The position numbers and the translations under genes were made by a program. Of a DNA stretch of 64,000 nucleotides, positions 9,567 to 24,500 are shown piece after piece. The DNA comes from Cymodocea nodosa. Lineage: Eukaryota; Streptophyta; Magnoliopsida; Alismatales; Cymodoceaceae. The stretch's first letter is position 1; every line of letters begins with the position of its first letter. The notes beneath the pieces are model-generated. The model was given only the letters and a program-made list of their open reading frames with translations, had not been told where the DNA came from and did no database searches. The stretch lies in the NCBI GenBank assembly GCA_036874045.1, contig JAZBRI010000003.1:4848501-4912500 (forward strand), written 5' to 3'.

Positions 9567-12500
9567 ATGTCCACCACCAAGACTCTGCCCCCGCTGATAG
9601 CGGCGCAGCTCAACTACCTTCTCTCCAACTCTCCTTTCCCAGTCAAGGTACGCCTCCCAATCGTTGCCTCCTCCCACATTCCAGCCCCAATCATCCTTTC
9701 CTTGTTCTCGCGCAGGTCGATCATATAAGGTCTGGATCGAAGAACGCGTTGTACCTCGACCGGTTCACTCTGATGATTCCATTCTGCCTGGACTACATCA
9801 AATGTGACTCACAGGGTTTCGTACGTCTTGGATTGTGTGGGGAAACTTCTGACTTTATTTGGTTTGGTTCGCAGGGGATGTGATATATAACGCGCAGTAC
9901 CCACTGGCGGCGCCGGATGTTGTGTTTTCTGCTGATGACCAGGGGTTTCACCCGTTCCCGATCGTGGGAGGGGAAGGGGAGGCTAAAGGCGCCGAGCAAA
10001 GCAAGGTGAGGAGGAGCAGCTTGGATAACTGGAGCATCAGGGACCCCACAGGGCTGCTTTGTCTTGTGACTGAATTGAGGTCAGAATATGGAGCCTCTCC
10101 AGTCATTGTTGCAGAGAAGCTGTTATTGAGGTCAAATATATTATTTTCCAGGAGTTGATTGTGCTTGTCTCTTATTGTAGGGAGATGTATTTAGAATACC
10201 AGAGAAAGCGTGTAGCAGAGCTTGATGATGCTAGGTTGAAGTTTGAGATAAGTACGGTTCTTTCAAGGAAGGTATGCTGTAATAACCAAGAAGTGAAAAT
10301 TTTCATCATTTATTTATCCAGATAAAAGGAATGAATGCATACTTCATTCTTTTGTTGGCAACATCATTCTTCGTTGCTTATTATTTCGTGAACACATCAT
10401 TTGATGTTCATTAAATTTTCAACATGGGAGGTATTGCATGAACTGTTCCATGTTTAACCTTTTCTTAGCAAACACCTTGACACTTATAGAGGAATTATTA
10501 CCAGAATGTCTATAGTGTATAAGATTGTACATGATCTTTTTGATGACATCCTTCTAGAACAAAGTCCAATTCTACCATAATGGTTGATGAAGCATATGAG
10601 GATTTGAAAGCATGGTTTTGCAAGTGCCTACTTATACCATAATCTTTATGATGCTTGTGGTTGTTGGTTTAGTGCCAGTGATATTCACTTCAGTAACCTA
10701 ACCATTTCCTTACAACTAAAAAAAAATTGTTAAATAATCTTTATGATGCTTGTCATTGTTGGTTTAATGCCAGTGATATTCATTTCAGTAACCTAACCAT
10801 TTCCTTACAACTAAAAACAAAATTGTTAACTGTGATATGTTTTTGTACGTGTGGGCAATTGTAATCACTTATTGGACCTTCTGTATTGACTTGAGATAGT
10901 TATCTTTGAGCCATTACTTACATGCCCCAAATTGTGGTGAATCCTCTGTTCATTCTGCTTTCCTTAGTGGAGTTGTTGAGCAGCCATGGGTTGAGCCATA
11001 GATCAATGATCGAGTGTAAGGTGTGACTATGGTATCATTTATTAACATATGACTGAGAGGGACTTCTTCCAATAAGCATTGAGAAGTTAATCTCCCTGGA
11101 CAACTTGAGGCCTTCAAGTACAACTGACATGACTTTGGAACCACTACCATCACACAAATCTCCATACTAGGAACCAGGGCAAAGGCTGACATTGTCAGAA
11201 GAAGAGGTTGATTCCTCCCTAGTCCATGCCTTTGATACCAACCTGGATTGGTTGTACCAAATCCCCTTCTTGAACTCCAACAAGGCCCCCAGGTTATCGC
11301 AACTGCCAGATCTTAAGCTTGAAGACTGCTAGAGAGGAAGGAGTAGGATGAGAAGTAGATGGTACCTTTTTTGGCCCCTAGGTCATCACAAGAAATTTTA
11401 TCATTGTCTACCAAAAGCAGAATTACTTTCTTCCATATTCATTCATATTTTGCATTCTGTAAGTCTAGAAAAGTTGAGATTTCCACTGACATATTTGGTT
11501 AATATTAAGACCTTAAATTGTCAAAATTCAATCTGATGATTTCTCGGAGAAAAATAACTTTGATATATCCTTCTTCTATCCTTATTTCAAATGTCTTTTA
11601 AGATGCTAGAAATGGCCATCTAGGACCATAGAATTCCCGACTCAATGAAATGAACCATTATCTATTCTGCCTGATTGCAACATTCAAAGCTAGTAGGCCA
11701 TCCCCTTGAGGATGACGAAGGGAGAATCTTCATTAGAAGAAAATATTATCGCATTCAGATGTCTAATTGAAAATTTGCTTGGAGTGAATACTCAAATGTT
11801 TGAAAAATTTGAACTGGATTGCCCAAATGGTTCTCTGATTCCTAATGAACAGTTGAACATTTTTAGTTAAATCACATGTACCAAATAGTCAACTTGGTGT
11901 ACCACTTTGTTCTGGTGAATTAAATAGTTTATAGTTGAATACACGTGATTTTTTGTATTTTCACATTATTTGATCATAATGTAGTTTTAATGCCAACTCT
12001 ACCTGTGGAGGTTAACTCCTACACAACTGGTTTTAAGCCTAGATAAAGGAGAACGTCAGATAAATAGCTACCTGTAAAAATTTGTCAATCCTTATGAATA
12101 CGAATCTTAAAAATAATCTGTTAAGAGTGCATAATTCTCTTAACAAATGCATTTTGCATCACCTTAGGTGTAATGAAAAGAAATCCAAAGGGAAGCATTG
12201 TGTACCTCAAGTGTAACATTCTTAAGTTAGGGGCTTTGCATTGACACTTAGAAGTGAATGAAAGTAAACAAGAGTTCTCACATCTTGATAGATGGGTGTA
12301 GGCAATGAAGTTAGTCTAAAATATCAAAATTAAGTTAGAAAGTTAGAATTTAGGAATTTTAATTAGTAAGAGTATGGAATTAGTGGATATAATGATAAAA
12401 AGGAGCATTAATGTATTATGCTTGTAAAAAATTAAATGGATGGAAAAAAATCTAACTTAATGAAGGATAGAAATTTTAAATTGTGGCATACAAGAAAAAT

Positions 12501-15500
12501 AAGAATAGGAATAGAATTGAAATAATAATTGATAAAAGTTTAAAAGAAGAAGTTGTTGAGGTAATAAGGATAGAAGATAGAATTATAATGATTAAGCTTG
12601 TGAGAGAAAATGAGATAATTAATATAATTAGTATATATGCTCTACAAGTAGGCTTAGGAGAAGCTACTAAGCAGAAATTTTGGGAAGATTTGAATAATTT
12701 AATTTGTACTTTACCTACTAGTGATAAGCATTTTATCGGAGGGGATCTAAGTAGTCTTGTAGGGAAGCAAAATAGAGAATATGAAAAAAATCACAAGGGA
12801 TTGGGTTTTGGTAATAGAAATGAAGAAGGAAATTTAATTTGAGATTTTAGTGTAGCTTGCAAACTTTATAACAAACACTTATTTTAGGAAAAGTGGGGAG
12901 CATTTAATTACATTTAAAAGTAGTTCAAATGCATTTTTTAATTATTAGGAAAACAAATCAAAGAATGTGCAAAAATAAGTTAATGTTAGATGTTAATATT
13001 AAGATTAGGAAGAAAATGATTAAAGTACATAAGAACCTAAGAATTAGGTGGTGGAATCTAAAAACTGAAAAGAAAATAATATTTACAGATAACTTGTTAA
13101 AAGAAGGAATATGAGAATTAGATGAGGTAAATAAACTTTATAATAGAATGACTACTTATATTAAGAAGTCATAAATTCGTTAAGAGTAGAGAAAGGAAAT
13201 TTTGAGTTTTGAATTAAGTATATCAAGGATGAAGATGGTAAAGTTTTAGTAAAAGGAAATGAAATAAAAGATAGTGCATGTGTTTTAGTAAACTTTTGAT
13301 AAATTTACCATAGAAAATTCTTTTATGCAAAATATGTGTAGTAGTATAAATTATTTCAAAAGATTAGCAGTTTGGAAGTAAAAGATGCTATTAAAAAAAA
13401 TAAAATGTAGAAAAACTATTGGAACAGATAGTATTCCTATTAAAGTATGGAAGTGAATGAATGTAGTAGGGATTAAGTGGTTAACTAAATTTTTTAATAT
13501 AATTTTAAAGATGAAAATGATGCCAAATGAATGAAAAAAGGAGCTCTTTGATGTCCATGTTTAAAGGTAAAAGGGGCATATAAAATTGTAATAATTATCA
13601 TGATATTAAGTTAATGGGTCATACTATAAAATTAAAGGAAAGGGTAATTGAGTAAAGGCTAAGGCATGTAACTAAAATCACAAAAAATCAATTTGAGTTT
13701 ATGTTGGGAGGTCAATAATGAAAGCTATTCATTGACTTAGACAATTAATAGAAAATTTTAGGGTTAAGAAAAATGACCTTTATATGATTTTCATTGATTT
13801 AGAGAAAGCTTATGATAAAATGCTTAGAAAACTATTGTGGTGGGTATTGAAAAGAAAATGAATATTTATAGGATGTATTGATGTTACAGAACACATGTAT
13901 GAAAGAGTAATTACTAATGTTAAAATTATATGAGGATAAATTAAGAAATATTCAATAGACAAGTTTGTACCAAGTGTTAGCTTTAAGTTTATGTTTGTTT
14001 GTCTTTGTTATAGATGAAATAACTAAGGAAATCCAAGGAAAAATAACCTATTTATGTTATTTAATGATGACATAGTTTTGGTTGATGATAGTAATGTAGA
14101 AATTAGTTCTAAATTAGAATTACAGAGAGATACTTTAGAGTTCAAAGGATTTAAATTAAGTAAAAAAACTGAAGATGTAGAGTGTAAGTTCAATAAAAAT
14201 AGGAATAATGATGAAGTATACAATTAGATGACCATGTGATTTATAAAAGTAAGATTTAATATTTAGAATTTATGATAAGTAACAATAGAGAAAATATATA
14301 GAATATTATCCATAGGATTAAGGCAAGGTAGATGAAATGAAGAAATGTTTTTAATGTGTTATATGATAGGAAGATATCCTTAAAATTAAAAGAAAATTTT
14401 TATAAAATTACTATTCACTTGATTATACTTTATGATTTAGAATATCAAGTTGTAAAATATGACTATATGCAAAAAGTTAGTATTGTAAATATATAAATAC
14501 TTAGATGAATGATAATATTATATGGGATAACTTGAAAAATGATTTTATCAGGAATATCTTGTCCTATTCCGATGATATTGAAATATGATGAATGCAGTTG
14601 TTGATATTTCAACTACATTTGTGTCTATCAATTTTCATTAGCAAATTGCATCTATTTGATGAGTTCTGCATGTAAGCTTTTATGGCACTATATTGAAGCT
14701 TTTAATCTTATATCCTTCAAAAAATTCTTTTCGCCTAACAGGGATTGGAAGTCTGTTTGGTATCTTCACCTGACAGAGTGAGTCCATTTTTTACAATGTC
14801 TACATGCTGTTTTGCAACTGCTGAACTTTATCACATGCCTTCACACATGAAATCAGGTGCAACAAGGAGAGGTGAAGTTCTCTTTACCTTTGCTAGATTT
14901 TAGCTTAAATGCTCTTGTGCATTATTGTCCCTGGAAGCAAGAGCAAATGATTCACTTGCAGGTACTTCCCTGACAGATGTCTTAGTCCAGAGCATACAAT
15001 TAGCTTTTTCTGGATTGACTTATGTATAGTTTTAATATTTTCTTTTAGTAAGCTTTTTATCATGTCAATAAGGATCTCAAGTTATAGCTTTTCCTTTTTC
15101 ATGTATGTTGAATTCTTCCTAAGCTAGGTGTTAACCAGGCAGGTGTTAGGATAGAAGGTTGCAACTAGAGAATGTAGGAGGCTTATCATACATCAAATTT
15201 GCTTGTGAGACCTTCCATTTCTAATTGATAAATTACAATGACCTAAAATGCTATTGGCAACTTGGCTGACTTAATTTGTCAGTCTAATTCTTGAATCACT
15301 CTCATGAATCCTTCAAAGGTAAACGTTATGGAAGTTTTGGATTTAGGCAGCTATAAATTGGGACAGATGCTCATAAAAATAATTAAGATTCATATATGGA
15401 ATATGCTTGTGGATGTACCTTTACCCAGGATAGCAAATACGTCAATTTTGTTGCTTGTGGAAGTACCATTACTGAGGCAATCACACAGTAGGAGATTTGA

Positions 15501-18500
15501 GCTTTACAAGCCTTTGAAAGTTTACCAAATGTATCAGTGTTGTTGCTAAGTCATAGTTAGGGTCAACCTCATGACAAAGTCACCGTTAAACTTCTGAGAA
15601 AATTGGGCAAAAAGAGACACTTAGACAATCAATCCAGTTTCCAACACTATAAGAAATAAATCTTATAGTAAGTGAAGCTTAGGGCTTTAAGCATGCTCTC
15701 ATAATTATTTTACTGTCAAATTTCTTGAACATAAACAAGTCTGTAGTGGCAAGTGTCAATTCAGTAGATAATTATGAATGATCCTGGAAGGGCTGACACA
15801 ATGAGAACGTAAAGTATCAAAGCAATAAAATCAATTCTTCTGGTTCTCCCGGTTAGTTGGATTGGGGGTTTGGGAATGGGTTTTAATATGAAATCAAGAT
15901 TTATGTGCAATTTGTGTTTGTATGGTCACATGGCCTGATGGATAAGATGTTTGTCTCTAGAACAAGAGAACACGGGTTTCACGTCCAACGTGAACAGTTG
16001 TAAATTTTTTGAAAATCTAATTTTTATTCCTCAAATGATAGTTTGAGACAAACAAAATGCAGATCGATGATGAGGACTTTGCTTAATTTAAAAAGAGTAA
16101 GGTGCCAATGTGACAAGTTTGGACACTTAGCACCTATGTGCCAATCAAAAAATTTAGAATAATATATCTTCAGTATTTTTAGTATTAGTGCTATATATTA
16201 TTAGAAGCAATTATAGATTATTACGTGTGTTGTTAATGGTCCTTAATTAACATTGAAATACATATCAAATAACAAATAACAATACTATAATGTATAGAAT
16301 TAACATCATAACAGCAAGTATATGCACACATACATATAATTTATTAAAAGCAATATATTTTTGAACTTCTAAAGATTTTAACACTTTAAAATGCACGGGT
16401 CCTTAATAGATCCAGCATCTAGTTAAATCAAGATAAGGCAAGGCATATAAATGCTCAAGCACTTATCATGGCCTCCTAGGTATCCACCTTAATAAAACAT
16501 TCACATTCAAGGTTGGTAAACATATGAACTCATGATTGTATTGTTTCTTCATAACTCCAACTCAGTTTGTCATTTATCTGCAGTCCTCACAATGGTTGTA
16601 TTTCAGTTGCTCAATTCTGTTGTATATATGCATTGCCTCAAAATAAGTGTCAAATTAGGATTTTGGAGGTGATTAAACCATTCTAATTGCCCTGCTAATG
16701 AGGTACAAGTACATATATATATATATAATAGGGTTAAATGGATCCTTAATTGGATCTATCCATTTAACCCAAATATACTTACACTCTCTCTCGAGTTAGA
16801 GAATATATATTTATTATTCCTAGCTTATTACAAATAGAATTGAATGTACTAACATAACCCTTTTTAAAGATGTTAGCTAGTTCTTTTGAGGATGGAATAT
16901 AAGGTGTATAGATGAGTCCTTTGAGTATTAGACCTTGAATGTAATGATAGTCTATCTCAATGTATTTTGTCTATTCATAAAAGATTTCATTCTTGATAAT
17001 ATGGATTATTGTTTGATTATTACAATACATAGACATCAATTCAACTACAAATATATCAAAATCTTTGAGAGAGACCTAAGGCACACTATTTCACATCCTA
17101 TTTCCCTCATTAATCGGTATTTAGATTCAACACTAAAGTAGGAGACAACATTTTATTTCTTGCTCTGCTAGGTGACAAGATTTTCCCTAATATAAGTGAG
17201 ATACCTTGTGATTGATTTTAGATCTAACTTATCTCTAGCATATTTGACATCTGAATAGACTTCTATTTTTAGGTATCCATTGGCTTGATACGGTAGACCT
17301 TTTTTAGGAGTTCCTTTGTTGTAAGCAAGTACCCTCTAAATCGCTATCCAATGGATTTATCAGGGCTCATGTATGAATTGGCTTAACAAACTAATTGTGT
17401 ATGCAATATCGGATCTTGTAACAATAAGATAGATCAACTTGCCCACCAGTCACCTATATTATTTTGGATTATTCAACTTCGCTGAGGTTGTATTCCAAAA
17501 AGGTGGATTTTGTTCAGTTGGTGTTTGCTTTGGCTTGCATCCCAAACAATCTATTTCAGTGAGAAGATCTAATGCATACTTTCTTTATGACAATAACATC
17601 TTGCCTTTAAAGAAGACAAACTTAATTCCAAGAAAATGTCTTGATCTTCCTGTCTTTGATAGTAAAGGTAGTTGCAAGATGATCCTTGGTCCTATCAATG
17701 GCAATAACATCACTCCTAGTAAGAAGAATATCATTGACATAAATAGTAAGTACAATATAACCGTAGTTTGTCTAAGAAATGAAAACAAAATAATTTACTA
17801 CACAATGCTGAAAACCACCTTGAAATAGAACTTGGCTAAGTCAGTTAAACCAAGCTTGAGGGCTTTGTTTCAAGCCATATATTACTTTCTTGAGGTGACA
17901 CACCTGAGACTCCTCTTGAGTAATATATCTAGGTGGTTGCTTTATATACATTTTCTCACTAAAATCATCATAGAGAAAGGTGTTTTTAATATCTAGTTGG
18001 TGTAGTTGTCACTATTGATTGACAATAATAGAAAGGACCTGAATGGAGTTGAGACGAGCCACAAGGGAGAATGTCTCAACATAGTTAATTTCATATGCTT
18101 GTGTGAAACTTTGAGCTACCAGACACATCTTGTACTGATCAATTGAACCATCAAGTTTATGTTTAATGGTGAACACCTCCTTGCAAGAGACTACATTTGC
18201 AAATTAGGTACCACGAGATTGCAAGACATCCACTTGTTCATCCATAATTGTTTTCCAATATGGTAGTTGTAAAACTTCTTGATAAGATCTGAGAATAGAT
18301 TCAAAGGAAACGACCAAACCAAAGGTATGACAAGTGGTAGACAAATGAGTATAAGACATAAATATGGAGATTGGGTGTTGAGTATAGATTTGGGTATCTT
18401 TCCAAATGATAATAGGTGTGTCATCAGTGAAAGTAGTAGTAATATGTGGCTTTGAGAGTTCTATTAGGTTTGCATTAGAGGGCATGAGTGGTGGAACATG

Positions 18501-21500
18501 AGAGGACCATTGGCGTCGTTGATACACTCGTAAAAGGGGGGGAGGGGGTGAGATGTCCTAGAAGGAGAGGTATTACCCTAACTTTTAGTGGGAACATCCT
18601 GTAGCTCAATAAGATTTGAAACAGGAATGGACGAGTTAGATGAAGTATTAGGAAAACGATTTGAGCTATTAGGGAAGTAGGGTTGATATTTGAAGAAGAT
18701 AATATCAACAAAAGTGTAGTATCGTCTTGTGGACAAACAATAACATCAATAACCTTTTTAAATGCAAGAATAACCCACAAACACACATTTGATGACCTGA
18801 GTTGAAAGTTTATCCAACCTAGAGACATAAGCAACATACTCAAACACCTTAAGGGTGACACTAAATAGCTCTATCTCAAGGTAAAGACGATGAAGGAGAA
18901 CTTTTCCACCAAGCGAGGTGGAAGACATTAGATTCACAAGATAGATAATAGTAAGGATGATATTAGATCACAAGTATTTGAAGACATGCATTTGAAAAAG
19001 TAGCATACAGATAATATCTAAAAGATGATGATGTTTAGGTTCAATCACTCCATTCTATTAGGAAATATGGGCACAAGTAGTTTGATGAATGGTGTCATGA
19101 GAAGCACAAAAATTTTGAAATGAGTACACATAAACTCTAATGCATTATCAATACACAAATATTTTGGTGTAACAAGAAATTGGGTTTTCACTTCTGTAAA
19201 GAAATTGTTAACAACAGGAATCATATTCTGACAATCCTTTAACAAGTACACCCAACAAATCCTAGGGTAATCATCTACAAAGACAATACAATACTTATGA
19301 CCTAACATAGACATGACATGACTTGGTCTCCAAATATCACAATGAACCAGATGAAATATATAACTACTTAGAGCAAGATAGACTTGAGGAAACGACACCT
19401 GATGATGCTTCCCTAATTGATAGGAGTCATATTGAAACTTTGAGGTTGCAACCCACGGAAGAGCTTGCTTGAGTTTCTACAAGGAAGGATGACTCAAACA
19501 ACAATGTCATAACAATGACGACTTAGAGGAGGTAAAAAAAGCTAGAAGACCTCAAGGAGGTGTATCACGAACAAGAATGTAGGTGTCATTGCCCCTCTTA
19601 TGCCCTAAACCAATCTTTGTCTCCATCTACAGATCTTGAAAGGTATAGTAGAATGGAAAAAATGTTACAAAGCAAGAAAATTTTATAATAATAACATTGA
19701 TGGATAAAAGATTAACGAAAAGATCAAAGACATATAAAGTGTGGTCAAGTCAAATTCTAGAAATAGCCTCATCTCTTCTAGCAATTCGATATGAATGGTC
19801 ATTGACAATAGTAACACTTTGTAGATTTTAGAGGTATTGTAGGCAAGTAAAAATATTGGTGTTACTTGTCATATGCTGTAAGATGCTTGAATCTATAATT
19901 TAAGAATTATCCTCCCTAACTACCATAATCATACCTATACCTTAAGTGGATGCTAAAGTAGTTGAGTTTGAGGAATTAATAGCTTGTAACTTCATGAAAC
20001 ATTCATAGTTAGCCTATGAAATGTGCACCATGGGAGGCCTATCTGGGACACCATTAGACACAATTGGAGCATCCTTTGAAGATTCAATGACTGCCCTTGC
20101 TCATGTAGCCTTACCATGTTTGTCCCAACATTTATCTTGTTTATGCCTTAATTATCCGTAATGATAACATTTTATGTTGTTGTTTCTATTTTTCTCGCAC
20201 TCAGCTCCATGATGACCATGACTTTGAGTAAGTGTAGTAGACCCCTCAGTGGGTGTTGATGAAGTGTGTGTGGCCACCTGCAACATCTTGGCAAAGGTAT
20301 CCTTTAAGTATGGTAGTCAATTAGCACCCAGAACTTGTCCTCTAGCTTGAACAAAGATTTTTGGATTTAGTCTAGTCAAGTAAGTAGCTACTGCAACCTC
20401 CTCTATATATTGTTGGCTGATTGTGATACAATGGTGTGTGGTTGATAAACATCAAGTTCTTGCATTAACCTACGAATGACGTTATAATATTCTTGCGGTG
20501 TTTGATCTCATTGTCTAACATTAAACAAACATTCATATGCTTGAAAGGTTTTCACTACATTCTTCTCGTAGCCATAAATCTATCATAGGGATAACCACAT
20601 TTTCTTGGTAAAATGCATCATAGTGACACTTCGAGTTATCACAGATTCCATACTAGCAAATATCTAAGATACAATAACAACATTATCGACTAATTGGTTA
20701 ACATAGGTATCAACTTTGTCATTTGGGAGATTATTAGTAAGATGTTTGATCTACCTGTGAGCAATTACTATAGTCTTAAAAATTTGAGTCTATAGCATAT
20801 AGTTGGATGCATTCAACTTTTCTAAGATGGGAACAAAAATCAAACACTCTTTCATAGGTGCAACCATTTCATTTCTTCAAAGTTTTTTTATTACTGTACT
20901 AACTAATCACAACACAACTATTTGTACCCAATAACTAGTAGTCCCTTCCCTAATATAAGGAACCCTAGCACCACTCGACCAATTGGTCAGTGGATGAACA
21001 ACATCAACACCTAACCCTTGTAAGTGCACGAAGGATATCCCATGCGTTAAGGACCCACATGGCCCCCTTGACCAATGGATGTGCAAATAGACCAAACAAC
21101 AATTGCATTGGATAGTGACAAACATTGATGAATTGCACTAGACGATGGTAGATAGAATGTGCGACGTAAGCAATAGACTGGTGAGGTGTGCAATGCGTGT
21201 TAGGTAGATGAACACACATGTGCAGATGACCAATTGATGAGTCGAGTGAATGTATGCACGTTAGATGGATGAAATCTGATGGAGAGACTTCATGAGGTGG
21301 AACCTAAAACCCTTTGCTCTGATATCATGTCAAATCAAGATTTAGCCTTGTTATCGAGGTACAAGTACATATATATATGATAAGGTTAAATGGATCCTTA
21401 ATTGGATCTATCCATTTAACCCAAATATACTCACTCACATTAAGAAATGTTAAAAGTGAAGGCTAAGAAAAGGTGTTGTAGCCTTACAATTATATCACGT

Positions 21501-24500
21501 GTTGTACTTGTTATTGTTTTATTTGTTCTGCTAACAACAAATTCCTTAGATTCTTGGGAAGCCTTTATGCAGTAACCATTTTGCAAAAAAAGAGACTGTT
21601 ATTAGTACCATTAAAACTTGGATCGGAAGTTTTCATCATTAAAGAATTCAGTGACCATTTTCTATGTTTTCTTGTTTCAGGTTATATTTCCAGTTACCCA
21701 AAAATATTCTGCACCTTTACCACCACGCCTAAAGTTGGATTCCTCACTAGACTTAAAGATGTTCTTCCCCATTGAAGATGTTAAACTTCCTGTATGGTTG
21801 GATGGAATGTGAGTTATTGTAATTACATAAGAATTAATTCTCTCTTCTTCTATAGCCAAAGCTGCTGTTTTCATTATTCTTTATTTCTTCTTTGTATTAA
21901 TACATCTTTTTTTCTGTGATGGTGGGGGGGGTAACATCTAGGTGCATGGCAGAATATATCCCCATCTTAGAGGAAAATCTGAAGACACAGGTAGTCACTA
22001 TGTAAGTTTTTATTTATGGTCCTTTGGGTTTTACAGCATGTGCATATTTTTCTTAGATTTTGGATGCGTCAGCATCACTTTGTGCTAGAAGACGTTTCAT
22101 TGAGGCTTTAGCCCTACATTTTGGAAGGCCACTAGAAGCTGATCCGGTATGAATGTACACATGTATTTTCTCCCAGAACTATATTTTGGCACTGGTTCAC
22201 ATTCTTTCATCTTTTCTAGATATTTTGTAGGAGAGCCACAGTATTCGTCGTCTCTGGTGTTTTCTCTTTTCTGGTAAATATAATAATATAATCTCCTTAT
22301 GATACTAGGATGCTTAATTCACTATTTGTTTGATTACCTTCTGTTTGTATTATGTCCATCTTATGTATCAGTAATCCTTATGCATTGATTTTGTTCATTC
22401 TTTGTTGAAATTTATCTACTTGATTGTTTCACCGTTTTTCATAAAATATACATTTGTCTAGAGATTCTTGACCACCCATAATCATTTTCTATCATTCTAA
22501 CAGAGGCAAGAACCATAAAGCTAAATGTGGTGTATGCAATGTTTTCAGAACCAGACTGGACACAGACCATTCATGCAATCGGTAGGACTAGATGATATCA
22601 TTTTTATTTGATAAAAATTTAAATTACAAAAAAAATAAAAAATCCATGAAAATGTAGAAAATAGTATAACTTATAGAAACATGTATAAATATTTTTATAG
22701 CATTCATGCATTTATCCTGTAAACAACATTTGACTGCCATCGCCACTCAAAAGTTTGAAGCCAAAACATAAACGTTGATTATCCAAATATAAACATCATA
22801 ATTATTCAAGACAACTATCATCATCACTATCAATAAAAGACTGATTACTAAAAAAAATTTGGATTATTTAAAAAAGGCTGATTGTTCAAAGAAACTACCA
22901 AAAAAATCTGGATTCCAGAAAGCTGAAAGAAACAAAAAAAAGAAGGAGAAATGATAGAACTACCGAAGCTTGAGAAAAAGCAAATGGATAGGCCGGGCTT
23001 TTCTTTTTTTTTAACCCATATAGTCTAACAGTTGACTTGGTTCTGATAACAATGATTGTAGGTATCATCCTCATAATCATCTTGTTGAATATTTGTATTG
23101 TTCAAAGGTTTAGTATCTAAGAAGTTAGACATCTTCTTAGAGAAAGAGCATGACAAGATGAATATGATTCATGGAATCATTATTATCTCAAAGGTATCTT
23201 CATATTGGTTGCCTATCCAATAATTTACTACCTAGTACTAAATCATTTGTAAATTTTTAGTGGAGTCCAAATGCATGCCTACTTAATTGTTTGGTTGAAG
23301 ACACAAATTTTTCTATTTTTTATATGTTTACAACTTCAATAGTTCAATTGCTTGAAATAAGATTAATGTTGTGTTTGGTACTGAAGTGAAAGAAAATAGA
23401 GGATCAATTTCACTAAAAACAGATTATTACAAGGGTTTTATATGGGAGATATACTCCCTACAGGATCCATATACCGAGATACAATATATAACATAATATC
23501 ACTAACACTTGCTCAATTTGGAGCAAGCAAATCATGCATGTTCAGCTTGTCACATAATTTTTGGAAAACATTAACATCAAACCCTTTAGTAAAAATATTC
23601 ATAATCTATTGTGATGATTTGGTGCAGGAAGTGCTGATAGCCCTTGCAAGAACTGATTTGTGAATATAGTGACAATCTATCTCTATGTGTTTTGTACATT
23701 TATGAAAGGTTGGATTGTTGAAAGTGAAGATAGCAATTTCACTATCATAATAAATATTTATGGGTAGTTTAACCTTCGCTTAATTCAGTCAAAAGAGACT
23801 TAAGTCACATCATCCCACTAACTGTGTGCCATTGATCAATATTTTGCTTCAACACTGGACTTTAACACAACATTGTACTTTTTACTCTATATAACAATGT
23901 TCCCACCTACATAAGCACAATAGTATGATATGAATTTTTTGTCACATTTGTTACCTGCATATCTTTAATTTGAATAGATTTCAATATGCAAGTGTTCATG
24001 TTTGGAGTAAATTAGTCCTTTGCCTGAATTGCTTTTAACATAAGTAAGAACTCTTATTTAGGAGTCCAAATTGTCTTAGGAGTCTAATTGCATAGGAAAT
24101 ATCAGGTTGAGTTATAGTAAAGTAGATCAACTTTCTAATCAATCTATGGTATCTTGCAATATCTTGGAAGAACTCAGAAGATGTGTCCCAAAATAGAGGA
24201 TTCTATTCAATAAAAGTGTGTTTAGGTTTACACCCTAGAAACCCAATTTCCTCTAGTAAGTCAAAGACATACTTCCTTTGTAAAAGATTCATTGGTCCCC
24301 TAAATATGCAAACTTAATATCAAAGAACTGTATATCTTTGATGATAAACTGTTGCACTAAGTACTCCTTTGTTTCCTTAATACTATCCAAATCACTATCT
24401 GTTAATAAGATATTATCTACATATATCATTAGTATCATAATCTTGTTGAATTCTTTTTGATGAAAATTGAGTCATCTAGTGTGTACAGTTTGAATCCTTG

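Larger units (their letters stand above)
16648..21439 (-). mobile_element. Ty1/Copia LTR retrotransposon fossil, nearly full length, in BRE intron 6
   Basis: About 4.8 kb, antisense to BRE. Short LTRs lie at 21329-21439 (5') and 16648-16783 (3'). Next to the 5' LTR is a primer-binding site for initiator tRNA-Met (TGATATCAGAGC on the minus strand, 21317-21328). A purine-rich tract abuts the 3' LTR. Internal order on the minus strand is gag-like, protease zone, integrase core (about 19.4-19.05 kb, with VHCDIW and FVDDYPR), reverse transcriptase (about 18.5-17.4 kb) and RNase H (to about 16.85 kb). That order defines Copia. Flanking 5-mers ATAAG and TTAAG look like a target duplication with one change. 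It is broken, with many breaks across the coding region, and is an old insertion. Confidence 0.88.

Noticed and set aside
10920-11350. Possible retroelement or gene fragment in BRE intron 4 (less AT-rich block with an ATGGTATCA motif)
   Set aside because: No domain motif, LTR pair or element end could be identified on either strand.
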